Positions 44,359 through 54,413 are shown, numbered from the stretch's first letter. The stretch is 64,000 bases of DNA from Desulfatirhabdium butyrativorans DSM 18734 (GCF_000429925.1 NZ_AUCU01000016.1:62001-126000), one strand, 5' to 3'. Notes: generated by a model from the sequence alone, not told the origin. Program-made: numbers and translations.

Positions 44359-45441
44359 TCAAGGCTTGTAGCCCAAGAGATCCTGCACTTCCTTCAGATA
44401 ATTCACGGGCCGGTAGGTATCGCTCGGGTAGAGTTTGTTGATTTCCTCGGCATACTGCTTATGGACGACATCCCCTTCTTTTCGCAATGTATTCATGTCG
44501 GCTTCTGACAACTTGAAAAATTCGACCCCCGAAGCCTTGGCTTTGGCGATCTCATCGGCCTCCTGCTTTACAGTCTCTGCACGGATCACCTTGCAGACAT
44601 CATGAACGGTATCCTTGAAGGTCTTCTGCAGATCGGCAGGCAGGCTGTTGAACCATGCCTTGTTGAAAATCCAGATGAACAGCCCCTGGGCATAGTTGAC
44701 CTGGGTGAAATATTTGGCGTCTTCGAATTTCTTGGTGATGTTGCACACCATCGGGGTATGATCGAGACCGGTGATCACCCCCTGTTTCAGCGCGATCGGC
44801 ACATCCGGCCAGGGCATGGCTACCGGGTTGAATCCCCATGCCTTGTACAGGAGCTGGTTGACCGCAGCCTCAGCCGTCCGGAACTTGATTTTCTTGGCAT
44901 CTTCGATCGTCTTGACAGGCGTTATCGTCGCCCAGCCATAATTGCCGTATCCGGTGATATCCATGCCGATGATTCCCTGATGGTCCATCGCCATGAGGAA
45001 ATGATCCCACAGTTTTCCACTGTTGACGAATTTATCGAGTTTGTCGAACGAATCCACCAGGAAGGGCAGGTTCACCACACCAAAGCGTGGACCAAGATTG
45101 GTCGAGGCCACGGAACTGACCCCCATTCCCTGAATGGCGCCCATCTGCAATTGGTTCAGGACTTCCACCTCGCCGCCCAGCATGGAAAATGGCTTGTAGT
45201 CAATGTAAATCTGGCCGTTGCTCCGCTTCCACAATTCATCCCGGATGGCAAACCCGGCATAGACCCCCCGGATAACCGGATGGGAAACATTGGAAACGAC
45301 CGCCTTGTATTTGGCAGTCGACGGATCGAATGCCGGTTTCCAGGCATCCAGCGATGGCCCTGCAGCTCCTGCGAATCCAGAAGTCAGAAACAGTGCCATA
45401 CCCACCACGACAGCAATCCAACCGATCCTCTTTCCTGTCAT
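44359..45441 (-). CDS. TRAP transporter substrate-binding protein (DctP family)
   Basis: 360 residues with a signal peptide (about 1-26, ending FAGAA). The DctP pattern is seen in VVSNVSHPVIRGVYAGFAIR, GIIGMDITGYGNYGWATITP and KTIEDAKKIKFRTAEA, where the arginine binds the carboxylate. AAAGGAG precedes the ATG. It is the binding component of the second TRAP importer; the ligand is unknown. It differs clearly from the binding protein at 27032 and is not a recent duplicate. Confidence 0.9.
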   Translation of the reverse strand: MTGKRIGWIAVVVGMALFLTSGFAGAAGPSLDAWKPAFDPSTAKYKAVVSNVSHPVIRGVYAGFAIRDELWKRSNGQIYIDYKPFSMLGGEVEVLNQLQMGAIQGMGVSSVASTNLGPRFGVVNLPFLVDSFDKLDKFVNSGKLWDHFLMAMDHQGIIGMDITGYGNYGWATITPVKTIEDAKKIKFRTAEAAVNQLLYKAWGFNPVAMPWPDVPIALKQGVITGLDHTPMVCNITKKFEDAKYFTQVNYAQGLFIWIFNKAWFNSLPADLQKTFKDTVHDVCKVIRAETVKQEADEIAKAKASGVEFFKLSEADMNTLRKEGDVVHKQYAEEINKLYPSDTYRPVNYLKEVQDLLGYKP

Positions 45442-45516
45442 ACCGTTCTCCTTTCATTGGGTTGATGGTTGACCACACACTAAACGACGTTCATATTCCG
45501 ACAACCATTTACAAGC

Positions 45517-45545
45517 TATATTTCAGCTATCGCCACATTTGTCAA
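45517..45545 (-). promoter_or_regulatory. candidate promoter of the second TRAP operon
   Basis: On the minus strand TTGACA (45545-45540) is followed after 17 bp by AATATA (45522-45517), or after 19 bp by TATAGC. The -35 box is perfect and the -10 is weak. It lies about 75 bp upstream of the binding-protein start. Confidence 0.4.
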
Positions 45546-45570
45546 GGGGAAAACGATTCAAACCGGGGGA

Positions 45571-46839
45571 TCACATTGAAGCAGAAAGCGTTTCCCGAAT
45601 CCGGGTGCTGGCCAGAAAGCCGATGACCGCACAGGCCAGCATCAGCGCAAACATGCGGCCGAAAGCCGCCGCATCGGGGCCTGCGGACATTTCGATGACA
45701 TATCCCGCCAGAGGCTGCAGCACGGCACCGCCTGCAAACGGAAAGAGGTTGACAACCCCTGTGGCAGTGCCCGCCATGTTGACCGGAAAAGACTCCTTGG
45801 CGGCAGTGAATCCGATCACGACGATGGCACTGGCAAATACCCCCAGCCCGAGAAATTGCAGGTACAGCACCCAGATCGGCAGCGTGGCGGTAAACAGGGT
45901 AAAGAGCAGAACGATTGCGACCACAATGGCTGAGGAGAGCACCAGGACGGGTTTTCTGGCGCGAAAGACCTTTGTGGAGAGATGGCTCAGGAAAGGGCTC
46001 CCGAAGATCATGCCGATGGCGATCATGGAGAGAATATGGCCTGCCTCGGATGGATCCAGATGGTACACTTTGCGCAGATAGGGCCCTCCCCAGAGGCCGC
46101 CGACAGAGAAAAACACCCCAAGGACAAAAAAGAACCAGATGCACAGCGGCCAGAAGGATCGGGTCATCAGAACCCGTTTGAGACCGGCAAGCAACGGGAT
46201 TGCTTCGGTTTTCCCTGACCCTGCCGCGGGCACGACATTTGGCCAGCCCTTGTCGGAAGGTTGATCCCGAACAATGATCCAGACCAGAATCCCCAAGACG
46301 ATGGTGGCGATTCCCACCCCGACAAAAGACATGCGCCAGCCAACGGCCGAGCTCAGCCAGACCAGCGGGGTGGCCGATGTCAGCGATCCGATGCCGCCCA
46401 TGGCCATGAGAATTCCCGTCAGATGGGCGAACGATTTGGCTTCGAACCATTGCGAAAAAATTTTCAGGGTCGGCACAAAGAACATGGCCACGCCCAGACC
46501 CACAAGCGTCCTTCCGAAGATGGCGATGGTCGTGGTGTGAGCCAGCCCGAGCATGATGGAACCGATGCAGGCAATCCCGAAAAACACGGTGATGGTGTTG
46601 CGGGGTCCCCAGGAATCGGCCAGGAGCCCTGCAGGAAGCTGCATGATGGCGTATGGGTAAAAGTAGGCGGAAGCCAGAAACCCGGTGAGGGTTGGCCCGG
46701 TGTTCAGGTCCCGCATCATGTCGAGTGCGACAACGGCCGGGCAGAGCCGATGGAAATAGACGAGAATGTATCCGAAAGACAATACCCAGAAAATCGCCCA
46801 TCTGTACCCTTGAATCGATCGTTCGGTGGCTTCACGCAT
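45571..46839 (-). CDS. MFS transporter
   Basis: 422 residues with twelve predicted membrane helices. The MFS loop 2-3 motif appears as GLLADSWGPRNTI, and RTLVGLGVAMFFVP resembles the helix 4 motif. The second half repeats the pattern (LSHLSTKVFRARKPV). It is most like anion/organic-acid carriers of the MFS and sits between the CoA-transferase and TRAP genes, so it may move the same or a related acid. Direction and substrate are unknown. Confidence 0.88.
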   Translation of the reverse strand: MREATERSIQGYRWAIFWVLSFGYILVYFHRLCPAVVALDMMRDLNTGPTLTGFLASAYFYPYAIMQLPAGLLADSWGPRNTITVFFGIACIGSIMLGLAHTTTIAIFGRTLVGLGVAMFFVPTLKIFSQWFEAKSFAHLTGILMAMGGIGSLTSATPLVWLSSAVGWRMSFVGVGIATIVLGILVWIIVRDQPSDKGWPNVVPAAGSGKTEAIPLLAGLKRVLMTRSFWPLCIWFFFVLGVFFSVGGLWGGPYLRKVYHLDPSEAGHILSMIAIGMIFGSPFLSHLSTKVFRARKPVLVLSSAIVVAIVLLFTLFTATLPIWVLYLQFLGLGVFASAIVVIGFTAAKESFPVNMAGTATGVVNLFPFAGGAVLQPLAGYVIEMSAGPDAAAFGRMFALMLACAVIGFLASTRIRETLSASM

Positions 46840-46910
46840 GGTCGATCATCCTTTTCAGGGGAAAGGAAACGGTTTCTTGCTGACTTCTGGACCGGATGGC
46901 CATCGAAAGT

Positions 46911-47684
46911 TCATTTTCCGGTCCAGTATCCTTTCGGGTCGAAGCGTTTGAGCAGGGCGATTTCTTCCGCACTCGGCGCAGGCGTCTCCGAAAGCTCGGG
47001 TGAAACGGACAAATCCCATCCGGTCTGGGCCAGCACATCCTCGAGCCGAACGCCGGGATGGATCGAGGTCAGCAGCATTTCCCGGGTTTCCGGATCGAAT
47101 CGGAGCACCCCCAGCGTGGTGATGACGGTGCTGGGGCCGCCTCGAGGAAGTCCGACATCGTTTCGCCAGGTTCCCCCTTCCCCCCATCCGGGAGACGTGA
47201 TGTAATCCACCCGTTCGACGAACCGCCTTCGCTCGTGGCTCATCACGATGATGTGCCGTTGGGCGAGGCAGGCCAAATCGCAGGCGCCGCCGCTTCCAGG
47301 AAGGGAGGCCATCCTGCCCTCGGCATCGAAGGTTCGGGTCGTGTTGAGATTGCCGAACCGATCGACCTGAGCCCCGCCAATGAAGCTTGCGGAAACGAGC
47401 CCCTGCTGCAGCAGGCACATGGCGTCGAAGGTGTCTGCGAGCCAGGCGGATCGATACAGGTTGGGCAAATCTCCCATGGTCAGAATGGGCTCCGGAGCGA
47501 CGCTATCCCGAACGATTCCCAATTCATAAACGCCGACGGCGTTCGGGGCATGAAGGCTTTTGGCCAGCAGAAATCCCAGCAAGGGAAGCCGCATGCCGAC
47601 GAAAATCACCTCGTGATCCATTATTTCGCGGGCGGCTGCTGCCACCATCAACTGGGATCGGGTATAGGGGACATCAATAGCCAT
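46911..47684 (-). CDS. CoA-transferase family I, beta subunit
   Basis: 257 residues from the ATG at 47684. It has the beta-subunit layout of glutaconate CoA-transferase-like enzymes: RSQLMVAAAAREIMDHEVIF, then AVGVYELGIVRDS, where the glutamate is a candidate for the thioester-forming residue, and LPGSGGACDLACLAQR. It overlaps the alpha subunit gene by 11 bp. Together they would move CoA between an acyl-CoA and the pathway acid. Hydrolytic relatives (IpdAB type) cannot be excluded. Confidence 0.88.
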   Translation of the reverse strand: MAIDVPYTRSQLMVAAAAREIMDHEVIFVGMRLPLLGFLLAKSLHAPNAVGVYELGIVRDSVAPEPILTMGDLPNLYRSAWLADTFDAMCLLQQGLVSASFIGGAQVDRFGNLNTTRTFDAEGRMASLPGSGGACDLACLAQRHIIVMSHERRRFVERVDYITSPGWGEGGTWRNDVGLPRGGPSTVITTLGVLRFDPETREMLLTSIHPGVRLEDVLAQTGWDLSVSPELSETPAPSAEEIALLKRFDPKGYWTGK

Positions 47685-48588
47685 AATCCACCCCCTCTGC
47701 AATGCTGTGGTTGCGAATTGCCAATGCCTGCATGCGTTCTTCTCCGATACACCTTCGCATGTAGACATCCCGATCCGGCACCCCATGGACATCGGACTTC
47801 AGCCAGGCTTCGAAATCTTCCGGCCTTTTGCTGCGGTTCTTGTACCGCAGGAATTCTTCGTGGTCCCGGTTGTAATATCCAGGCATGGGAGAGGGGTGGG
47901 CCCCCCAAGGCACGTGGGCGACTGCGGAAACGCGAAAACCGGGAACAAGCACCCGGTTCGGGTCCCGGAAAATCATATCGGAGGAAACGATTTCCTCGGC
48001 CAGCAGCAGCACCTTTTCGGCAGCCATGCAGGCTTCCCGGGTGATACCGAGGCACCCCCACACATGGGCGTTACCGGATGTATCGCTTCGCTGCACCTGA
48101 ACGACGGCCACATCGGGCCGGATGGCTGCCACGGCGGACAGGCGTTTTCCCGTAAATGGGCAGCTCATGGTCGTGATCGAGGGATTTTCGTTCAGAATGT
48201 CGCTTCCCAGAGCCGTCAGCGAAGGCAGGAAGGTGACACCCATGGCTGCGGCCTTCAGGGCCAGGGAAATGGTGAAGTTGGAATGGTGTTCGACAGTGAT
48301 GGAACGGCTTTCGGCCGCCCGCTGGTAGTTGTAGCCGATGCCGGTGATGACGTTTCCGACCCAGGCCGCACGAACCTTTTCGGCACAGCCTGCGCCGATC
48401 AACTGATCGAAGAGAATGTCGGAAATGGGGCCGATCAGGGTCAGATTCCGTTTGTTCTGCCGGATGACTTCATGGCCGAATGCAAAGGGGATGGCGGTTT
48501 CCAGCGATAGGCCCAGGGCGACGGCCGAGCCGTCCGGAACGAATCGCTGTACCGCCTCGGACAAGGAAAGCAGTTTCGAAGGGGGCAT
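47674..48588 (-). CDS. CoA-transferase family I, alpha subunit
   Basis: 304 residues, GctA/IpdA type. N-terminal SLSEAVQRFVPDGSAVALGL is the usual first block, KNLTLIGP-like is here RNLTLIGPISDILFDQLIGA, and VTFLPSLTALGSDIL and PDVAVVQVQRSDTSGNAHVW follow. It forms a heteromer with the beta subunit encoded immediately downstream. A start at 48588 is preceded by AGGAG (minus strand, within GAGACC context). Confidence 0.88.
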   Translation of the reverse strand: MPPSKLLSLSEAVQRFVPDGSAVALGLSLETAIPFAFGHEVIRQNKRNLTLIGPISDILFDQLIGAGCAEKVRAAWVGNVITGIGYNYQRAAESRSITVEHHSNFTISLALKAAAMGVTFLPSLTALGSDILNENPSITTMSCPFTGKRLSAVAAIRPDVAVVQVQRSDTSGNAHVWGCLGITREACMAAEKVLLLAEEIVSSDMIFRDPNRVLVPGFRVSAVAHVPWGAHPSPMPGYYNRDHEEFLRYKNRSKRPEDFEAWLKSDVHGVPDRDVYMRRCIGEERMQALAIRNHSIAEGVDYGY

Positions 48589-48809
48589 TCAACAGGTCTC
48601 CTTTTTCGGATGCGAGAATGCAGAACCAATGGCATGAACGATTTTCCCTTCCATACCATCTTCCTCGGCAATTTCCAACCCCTCTATCTTGTATCTTCTC
48701 AATGAATGCCCATGGCGCATGTCGGCAGCCCTGTGGATGAAAATCGGAAAAGTATTTTCCCTTATCCAACCGTTCCCATTCACCCCTTTTCCCCTTCCCT
48801 TCTGCCCGA

Positions 48810-50462
48810 TCATTTTCCGAACGGGCACTTCGGGAACGTGCAGGTCTTGCACTCCATGCAGAAGGCGCCGTGGCCCATCTTGGCCAGGTGCTCCCGCTGG
48901 ATGGGAACATTGGCCAAAAGCCTCGGCAGCAGAAGATCGAAACTCGTGATCTTGAAGTAGAGGGCGCATGCGGGCACACCGATGACCTGGACGTTTCCGA
49001 TGCGGGCCAGCAGGGTCATCGCGCCGGGCAGAATGGCCGATCCATAGAGCATGCCGGAGGCCCCGGCATCGAGAAGTCCCTGCCGGGTGACATCGTCCGG
49101 ATCGACCGACAGACCGGCCGTAGTAACCAGCAGATCGGCGCCTGCCTGAAGGATGGCTTGAATGCCTTCGGATATGGCGTTTCGATCATCCGGAACGATA
49201 TCGGTACGGACGACCGAACAGCCGTATGCTTCGACTTTGGCTCGAATGATCGGGATGAATTTGTCTTCGACCAACCCCCGGAATACCTCGGTTCCCGTGA
49301 CCAGAATGCCGACTTTGGCCTGCCGCATCGGATGGATGGAAAAGATCGGTTTCTCATCCAGGACCTGCATGGCCCGCTCGAAGGTGGTTCTGGGCAAATA
49401 CAAGGGGATGGCCCGGGTTCCGGCGAAGACCTGTCCTTTCTGGAGAACGCTGTAGCTTTTCCGGCTGGCGCACATCACCCCTTCGATGCGGTTGAACCGC
49501 TCGAGAATGTCATCGGCTACCACCAGCAGGCCATCTTCGGCTGCAAACAAATTGATCTTGCCTTCCCGGGGCGGATCACTGCGCCCGATACGCTCTCCAC
49601 TCATGGCCTTCGCAAAGGCCAGCGCAGCCTCGTTTTCATGCACCCAGCCTGAACCGATCGCCGTTTCGTCTGTGACATAGACCTGTTCTTTACCCATCTG
49701 GTGCAACCGGCACAGGTCTCCGGCATCCAGTACATGGCCCTTCTGGAAAGCCGGGCCTTTGCTCTTGCCCGGGATGATTTCGGTCATGTCGTGAACGATG
49801 GGCTTCCCGATGGCCTCCTCCACAGACACGGCTTTCAGCTCCGGGGTCGGGATCCCATGCGGGAGCTCGATGTACGGGTTCTGCCCCTGGCAGACCCGGC
49901 AGATGCGTCCGTGATCTGCCGGATAGGCTTCCCCGCAGATGGAGCATATCGCTATGGCGCCTTTGTGCCGACGCTGCAGCAGATGCTCGCGGAGGGTAAC
50001 CGGTTCGATCCCGTAAATGCCGAAACCGGCTTCGCGAATCTGGGAAAGCAGCAAATCGGTATCCTGTTCCCGCTTGGGTTTCAATTTGAGAAACCAGGTG
50101 TGAACGGCCGGATAGTGCACCGTTTTCCGCGAATCCACGTAGACCCGGACACCGTTACCGTTTGTTTTGTCATAAAGGCACAAGGCATATCGCCCGAGAT
50201 TGAGCACGCGCATCCACCCGTTTCCAATGGTACAGGGCGTGAGCAGTTGAATGGCATCCGGAAGGCAATTGGTTGTTTCACTGACGGCATCGTAGAGCAC
50301 ACCTTCCGGCATCCGCTCCATGGCCATCTGCACCATGAAACCGCCCATCAGCACGCCTGGCGCCGCATATCCATGAAAAGACTGAACCACGGAAACGAAT
50401 TCATCATAGGAATATTTTCCGATCTTCTGTACCGCCGAATCGTTGTGTGGAGATACCTGCAT
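48810..50462 (-). CDS. FmdE domain fused to molybdopterin-binding (MoCF) domain
   Basis: About 550 residues from the ATG at 50462 (AAGGG upstream; a TTG 11 codons earlier is possible). The N-terminal FmdE-like domain has FHGYAAPGVLMGG and ETTNCLPDAIQLLTPCTIGN. It is followed by a zinc-ribbon pair CSICGEAY/CRVCQG and a MoeA/MogA-like molybdopterin-binding domain (VGILVTGTEVFRGLVEDKF, GADLLVTTAGLSVDPDD). The end CMECKTCTFPKC (CX2CX2CX4C) could bind an FeS cluster. It probably handles molybdenum or tungsten cofactor for a redox enzyme; the sulfur-redox operon to the right encodes one. Confidence 0.85.
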   Translation of the reverse strand: MQVSPHNDSAVQKIGKYSYDEFVSVVQSFHGYAAPGVLMGGFMVQMAMERMPEGVLYDAVSETTNCLPDAIQLLTPCTIGNGWMRVLNLGRYALCLYDKTNGNGVRVYVDSRKTVHYPAVHTWFLKLKPKREQDTDLLLSQIREAGFGIYGIEPVTLREHLLQRRHKGAIAICSICGEAYPADHGRICRVCQGQNPYIELPHGIPTPELKAVSVEEAIGKPIVHDMTEIIPGKSKGPAFQKGHVLDAGDLCRLHQMGKEQVYVTDETAIGSGWVHENEAALAFAKAMSGERIGRSDPPREGKINLFAAEDGLLVVADDILERFNRIEGVMCASRKSYSVLQKGQVFAGTRAIPLYLPRTTFERAMQVLDEKPIFSIHPMRQAKVGILVTGTEVFRGLVEDKFIPIIRAKVEAYGCSVVRTDIVPDDRNAISEGIQAILQAGADLLVTTAGLSVDPDDVTRQGLLDAGASGMLYGSAILPGAMTLLARIGNVQVIGVPACALYFKITSFDLLLPRLLANVPIQREHLAKMGHGAFCMECKTCTFPKCPFGK

Positions 50463-50579
50463 GTTCGATTTCCCTTCCATCTGAATTGGGGACAACTGGA
50501 TGTTGATATTGAAAACGTGAACGCTGTCCTGAAAACGTCGATCAACAACCCCGCGGATTTCGATCCTTGACTCCCATCA
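50463..50579. other. short leader before the 50.6-kb repeat cluster
   Basis: Part of a 565-bp region without a gene, up to 51027. This first part should hold the leftward promoter of the FmdE fusion, but no convincing box pair is seen. The remainder is filled by the repeats at 50580-50754, 50880-50967 and 50969-50990. Confidence 0.4.
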
Positions 50580-50754
50580 TTGGTGATGGGCTCGCAAAAA
50601 GTCCAGCATATGGACGGCTTCGAAAAAAGGCCGCAGGCAAGGAGTGCAAATTGCGTCTGTGAGGCGTACTTGAACGTACGCCGCAACGACGAGGGATGCA
50701 GCACGATCCCGCGGAACGCGAGACATCCGGCCTTTTTGCGAAGCCGTCATTGGT
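50580..50754. repeat. 175-bp repeat with inverted ends GGCTTCGCAAAAAGGC
   Basis: The left end reads GATGGGCTCGCAAAAAGTCC; the right end, inverted, reads ATGACGGCTTCGCAAAAAGG. Inside are GTACTTGAACGTAC (a palindrome) and GCAACGACGAGGGATGCAGC. It is a second, unrelated family of dispersed repeat; a piece of its end (ATGGTCTCGCAAAAGGTCG) recurs at 61440-61460. No coding potential. Confidence 0.65.
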
Positions 50755-50879
50755 TGTCGATCATTGGTATGGATCATATCGGTTTCATCTGCTATATTTC
50801 ATTCAGCTCATTGACTAACTGTCGGCCCATGTTTTGTCAACCCTATAGACGACTGGCGATACGACCCCAAACCCATCAA

Positions 50880-50967
50880 TAGTGCCTGAACGGAAAACTC
50901 CTATTTGGAGCAGCGCGTCGCCTGCGGGCAGGCTGTACCCAAAACAGGTTTTTCCGTTCAGGCACTA
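50880..50967. repeat. TAGTGCCTGAACGG element, copy H (88 bp)
   Basis: TAGTGCCTGAACGGAAAACT and TTTTTCCGTTCAGGCACTA are exact or near-exact inverted ends, joined by only about 50 bp (GCGTCGCCTGCGGGCAGGCT, GTACCCAAAACAGG). It looks like an internal deletion of the long form. Confidence 0.85.
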
Positions 50968-50968
50968 A

Positions 50969-50990
50969 GCCTATCGTCTATAGCCCATTT
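50969..50990. repeat. short heptamer tract
   Basis: GCCTATCGTCTATAGCCCAT repeats the same heptamer type as 39154-39418 and abuts copy H. Another short tract is at 54641-54664. Confidence 0.6.
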
Positions 50991-51027
50991 ATGATGAACA
51001 ACAAAGCTCCTCGGAACCGATCCTTCG

Positions 51028-52017
51028 ATGCAACACACACAACCGTTTCTTTCCCATTGCCGGCTGCGATTTCTGGTAATGATGGCCATCTGTCTGCTTC
51101 CCACATGCTTTCTCTCCTGCAGCAGGGATGCCGATTATAAAAAGGTGGATTTTACCCAGAAAACGGATAACGAAAAAAAAGATTCGACCCCTGTCCGGGA
51201 ACCCCTTCGGGTAGCTGTGGCAGCCATGATTTCACCGAAAGAGACCTTTATTTATTACCGGGAGATCATCGATTACATCGGCGCCAAACTGAACCGGGAA
51301 ACACTTCTTGTCCAGAGAAAAACGTATGGAGAGGTAAACGGGCTGCTGGCCAGAAACGGCATCGATCTGGCCTTCATCTGCAGCGGGCCCTATGTGATGG
51401 GTTCCGATACAGCCGGTTTTTCGGCCATCGCTACCCCTGTCATCCATGGCAAACCCATGTATCAATCCTACCTTATCGTCCACAAGGACAGTCCATATCA
51501 GACGATCGAAGATCTGAAGGGCAAAACCTTCGCCTTCACGGACCCCGATTCCAATTCCGGAAGCCTGGTTCCAAGATACTGGCTCAAGCAACTGGGGACC
51601 CGACCCGAGGATTTCTTTCATTCCATCACCTATACCTACAGCCATGACAATGCCATCATGGCTGTAGCCAAACAACTGGTGGATGCTGCAGCCGTCGATG
51701 GACATTACTGGGAATACTATCAGCAGCGCAATTCCTATTATTCCGGCAAAACGCGTGTAATCAAACAATCCGAGCCTTTCGGCAGCCCGCCGATCGTCGT
51801 ATCGAATGCCTTGGCACCCGATCTGAAAAAGGCACTGGCTTCCATTCTGCTGCACATGCACGAGGATCCCGATGGAAGACGCATTCTGGCCGGATTGATG
51901 ATCGAGCGCTTCGAAAAGCCCCGGGCTGAGTGGTATGCGCCCATCCGTGCGATGGTGAGCTACCTTTCCCAAAACGATGGAACCCACGGCGATGTACCCC
52001 AAAAGCCTGAAAAATAG
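51028..52017 (+). CDS. PhnD-type periplasmic binding lipoprotein, likely sensor partner
   Basis: 329 residues. Lipoprotein signal: hydrophobic helix [13 protein letters not shown] then FLSC with the lipidated cysteine at 31. The mature part is a phosphonate/phosphite-binding type domain: [53 protein letters not shown] and [19 protein letters not shown]. No ABC permease or ATPase is near. Instead the next gene, overlapping by 26 bp, is a membrane-bound sigma-54 activator. TtrS kinases carry such a domain as tetrathionate sensor, so a sensory role is more likely than transport. This is an inference from context. Confidence 0.85.
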   Translation: MQHTQPFLSHCRLRFLVMMAICLLPTCFLSCSRDADYKKVDFTQKTDNEKKDSTPVREPLRVAVAAMISPKETFIYYREIIDYIGAKLNRETLLVQRKTYGEVNGLLARNGIDLAFICSGPYVMGSDTAGFSAIATPVIHGKPMYQSYLIVHKDSPYQTIEDLKGKTFAFTDPDSNSGSLVPRYWLKQLGTRPEDFFHSITYTYSHDNAIMAVAKQLVDAAAVDGHYWEYYQQRNSYYSGKTRVIKQSEPFGSPPIVVSNALAPDLKKALASILLHMHEDPDGRRILAGLMIERFEKPRAEWYAPIRAMVSYLSQNDGTHGDVPQKPEK

Positions 52018-54226
52018 CCTTCTGCTGGTTGTGGCCCTCTTTGTCATTCTGCCGGGTATCGCCATCTCTCAGCTTGTCGCTCACCATTACAGCACTGGCT
52101 TGATGGAACTGGCCGCCGCCCGCGCGGAAAACATCGCCCACAATCTGGCTCTCGAATCTACCGACAAAATTTTAACGAACGAACTGGTGGCCCTGCAAAA
52201 GCTCTGCGACGACCAGATCGCAGGGGACGCTTTCATCGCCTATATTTTCATCGTTCGCAACGGAAAGGTCCTGGTCCACACGTTTGCAGACGGAATCCCC
52301 CGGCAACTGATTCAGGCCAACGCCAGCGACACCGAAAGCCTGCCGCATGTCACCAGGATCGTCTCCGAAAAAGGCGATCGCTTCATCGATATCGCTTATC
52401 CCATCTTTGATGGAAAGGCCGGGACATTGCGAATGGGGTTTTCCGAAACACCTTACCGGCGGAAGGTTCATGAGCTTTGGAGCCGCATCAGTTTCATTTC
52501 GTTCATCATTCTCTGCCTGACCCTTGCCCTGAGCCAGTGGGTGATCGGCCGTTTGCTGAAACCGCTGGGCCTCTTGACCCAATATGCGGAGCAGATCGAT
52601 CTGGACCATACAGACACCCAGATCGCACTCAAGGGCGGACAGGAAGTGATTTCGCTGACCAGCGCCTTTAATGCCATGCTGATACGGCTTCGGAACAATA
52701 CGAAGCGACTCCGGGAATACACGCGCGCCCTCGAGCAAAAAAATATGGAACTGCAGCGGGCGCACAAACAGTTGGCCACATCTTTTTCGATCTCCCAAAA
52801 AATAGCGGCGCTCTCCGGACTGGAACAGATCGGCGCTTTCCTGATCCAGACATTGAAGGAAGTGATGCTCAGTCAACGCATTCATCTTCTGGTTTTCGAT
52901 GCGCCTGCCCAATCCGTTCATATACTCACCACCGAAGGAAGGATCGAACGGGATGAAACATGCCATGCCATCCTGTTCGAGTTGTTCGACCGCTGCAAAG
53001 AACCCAAATGTGTCGCTCAATCCGAGGTTGCCTCCTGCCGGATTCCGGACCTGGCCCAAGAGGCCGATCAGGTGGCGATCTTTCCGATTCGAAACCACGA
53101 CATGCTGATCGGCGGATTGTTGGTCGTCTGCGATGAGACCTGTTCTCCGATCAAACAGGATATGCGCGTCGCACTGATGATCCTCAGCCAAGCGGCCGGT
53201 GCGCTTCAGCGCGCCTGTATCCATGAAGATCAGTTGCGGGCGCTTCGCCAGCGACTCGATCTGGATGCCGGACTGGGAGAGATTGTGGGTAAAGACCCCA
53301 AGATGCAGACGCTGTTTCGATTGATCGAGGATGTGGCGCCGACCGATGCCACCGTTTTGATTCAGGGCGAAAGCGGAACGGGAAAGGAGCTTGTCGCCCG
53401 GGCCATCCACAACCGAAGCCACCGGGCGAATAAACCCTTTGTGGTGATTAATTGTTCGGCATATCCCACGACGCTTCTGGAAAGTGAGCTTTTTGGTCAT
53501 GAAAAAGGGGCTTTCACCGGCGCCACGCGTCGGAAAATCGGCCGCTTTGAGCAGGCCGACGGCGGAACCGTCTTCCTGGATGAAATCAGCGAAATCGAGC
53601 CCATGTCCCAAACCCGCCTGTTGCGTGTCCTGCAGCAGCAAACCATCGATCGGCTTGGCGGTGATCAGCCCATCAAAGTCGATGTGCGGATACTTGCGGC
53701 AACCAATCGAGATCTAATGCAAGAAGTACGCCAAGGCAGGTTTCGGGAAGACTTGTTCTATCGCCTGAATGTCGTTCCGATTCGGATCCCGCCGCTTCGG
53801 GAAAGATCGAGAGATATACATCTGCTGGCCCGCCATTTTCTGAACCGATTCGCGAAAGAGCAGGGCAAAACAATCCATGGTTTTCGGAGCGAGGTCTTGC
53901 GAAGTCTCATGGACTATACGTGGCCGGGCAATGTTCGAGAACTGGAAAACACCATCGAACATGCGGTCGTTCTGGCAAAAGGAAACATGATTGAACTGAA
54001 CGATCTGCCCACATCACTGGTGGAACCGCAACCATCCGTTGCATGCCACCCTTCCACCATCGCCGAAATTGAAACCAGGACCATTCTGAATGTTCTGGAC
54101 GAGGTGAACTGGAACAAGACCGAAGCGGCCAGAAAGCTCGGTATCAGCCGCAGCACCCTGTATGAAAAAATGAAAAAGCGCAACATCAAGAACTCTTCGT
54201 CCGGATCGTCCGGCGATCTTGCGTGA
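51992..54226 (+). CDS. membrane-anchored sigma-54-dependent transcriptional activator
   Basis: 744 residues (from ATG 51992; ATG 51977 is an alternative). One membrane helix (about 7-27), a periplasmic domain of about 130 residues, a second helix (about 166-188) and a HAMP-like linker with coiled coil (to about 260) come first. A GAF-like domain (about 270-405) carries a CX4CX8C cluster. The AAA+ core has Walker A GESGTGKE, the sigma-54 loop GAFTGA and Walker [11 protein letters not shown], and a Fis-type helix-turn-helix ends the protein. GAFTGA means it can remodel sigma-54 holoenzyme. It likely responds to the PhnD-type lipoprotein and switches on the operon at 54694 onward. Confidence 0.9.
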   Translation: MYPKSLKNSLLLVVALFVILPGIAISQLVAHHYSTGLMELAAARAENIAHNLALESTDKILTNELVALQKLCDDQIAGDAFIAYIFIVRNGKVLVHTFADGIPRQLIQANASDTESLPHVTRIVSEKGDRFIDIAYPIFDGKAGTLRMGFSETPYRRKVHELWSRISFISFIILCLTLALSQWVIGRLLKPLGLLTQYAEQIDLDHTDTQIALKGGQEVISLTSAFNAMLIRLRNNTKRLREYTRALEQKNMELQRAHKQLATSFSISQKIAALSGLEQIGAFLIQTLKEVMLSQRIHLLVFDAPAQSVHILTTEGRIERDETCHAILFELFDRCKEPKCVAQSEVASCRIPDLAQEADQVAIFPIRNHDMLIGGLLVVCDETCSPIKQDMRVALMILSQAAGALQRACIHEDQLRALRQRLDLDAGLGEIVGKDPKMQTLFRLIEDVAPTDATVLIQGESGTGKELVARAIHNRSHRANKPFVVINCSAYPTTLLESELFGHEKGAFTGATRRKIGRFEQADGGTVFLDEISEIEPMSQTRLLRVLQQQTIDRLGGDQPIKVDVRILAATNRDLMQEVRQGRFREDLFYRLNVVPIRIPPLRERSRDIHLLARHFLNRFAKEQGKTIHGFRSEVLRSLMDYTWPGNVRELENTIEHAVVLAKGNMIELNDLPTSLVEPQPSVACHPSTIAEIETRTILNVLDEVNWNKTEAARKLGISRSTLYEKMKKRNIKNSSSGSSGDLA

Positions 54227-54233
54227 TTCGTAC

Positions 54234-54313
54234 GTCCGATTTCCGGATATTTTATCCAATTGAATTTATGTTAAAATAACCGATCCGGCACGATGATCGA
54301 TCGATTTTCGGAC
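54234..54313. promoter_or_regulatory. candidate upstream activating sites GTCCGA/TCGGAC
   Basis: GTCCGA (54234-54239) and TCGGAC (54308-54313) are inverted to each other, 100-180 bp upstream of the sigma-54 promoter, where activators of this class normally bind. GATCGATCGATTTTC lies between. Weak evidence, position only. Confidence 0.25.
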
Positions 54314-54413
54314 ATTCGCCTTGTCGAAAAACCCCATCATTCGGTCGTGATTTCCCCTCTTTCCATCCACACCCCCGGCTGAAACCCGCTTCTTACAGAT
54401 CATTCCAACTCTC

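Noticed and set aside
51028-52017. Phosphonate ABC transporter
   Set aside because: No PhnC or PhnE-type genes nearby; the overlap with a sigma-54 activator favours a sensor role.
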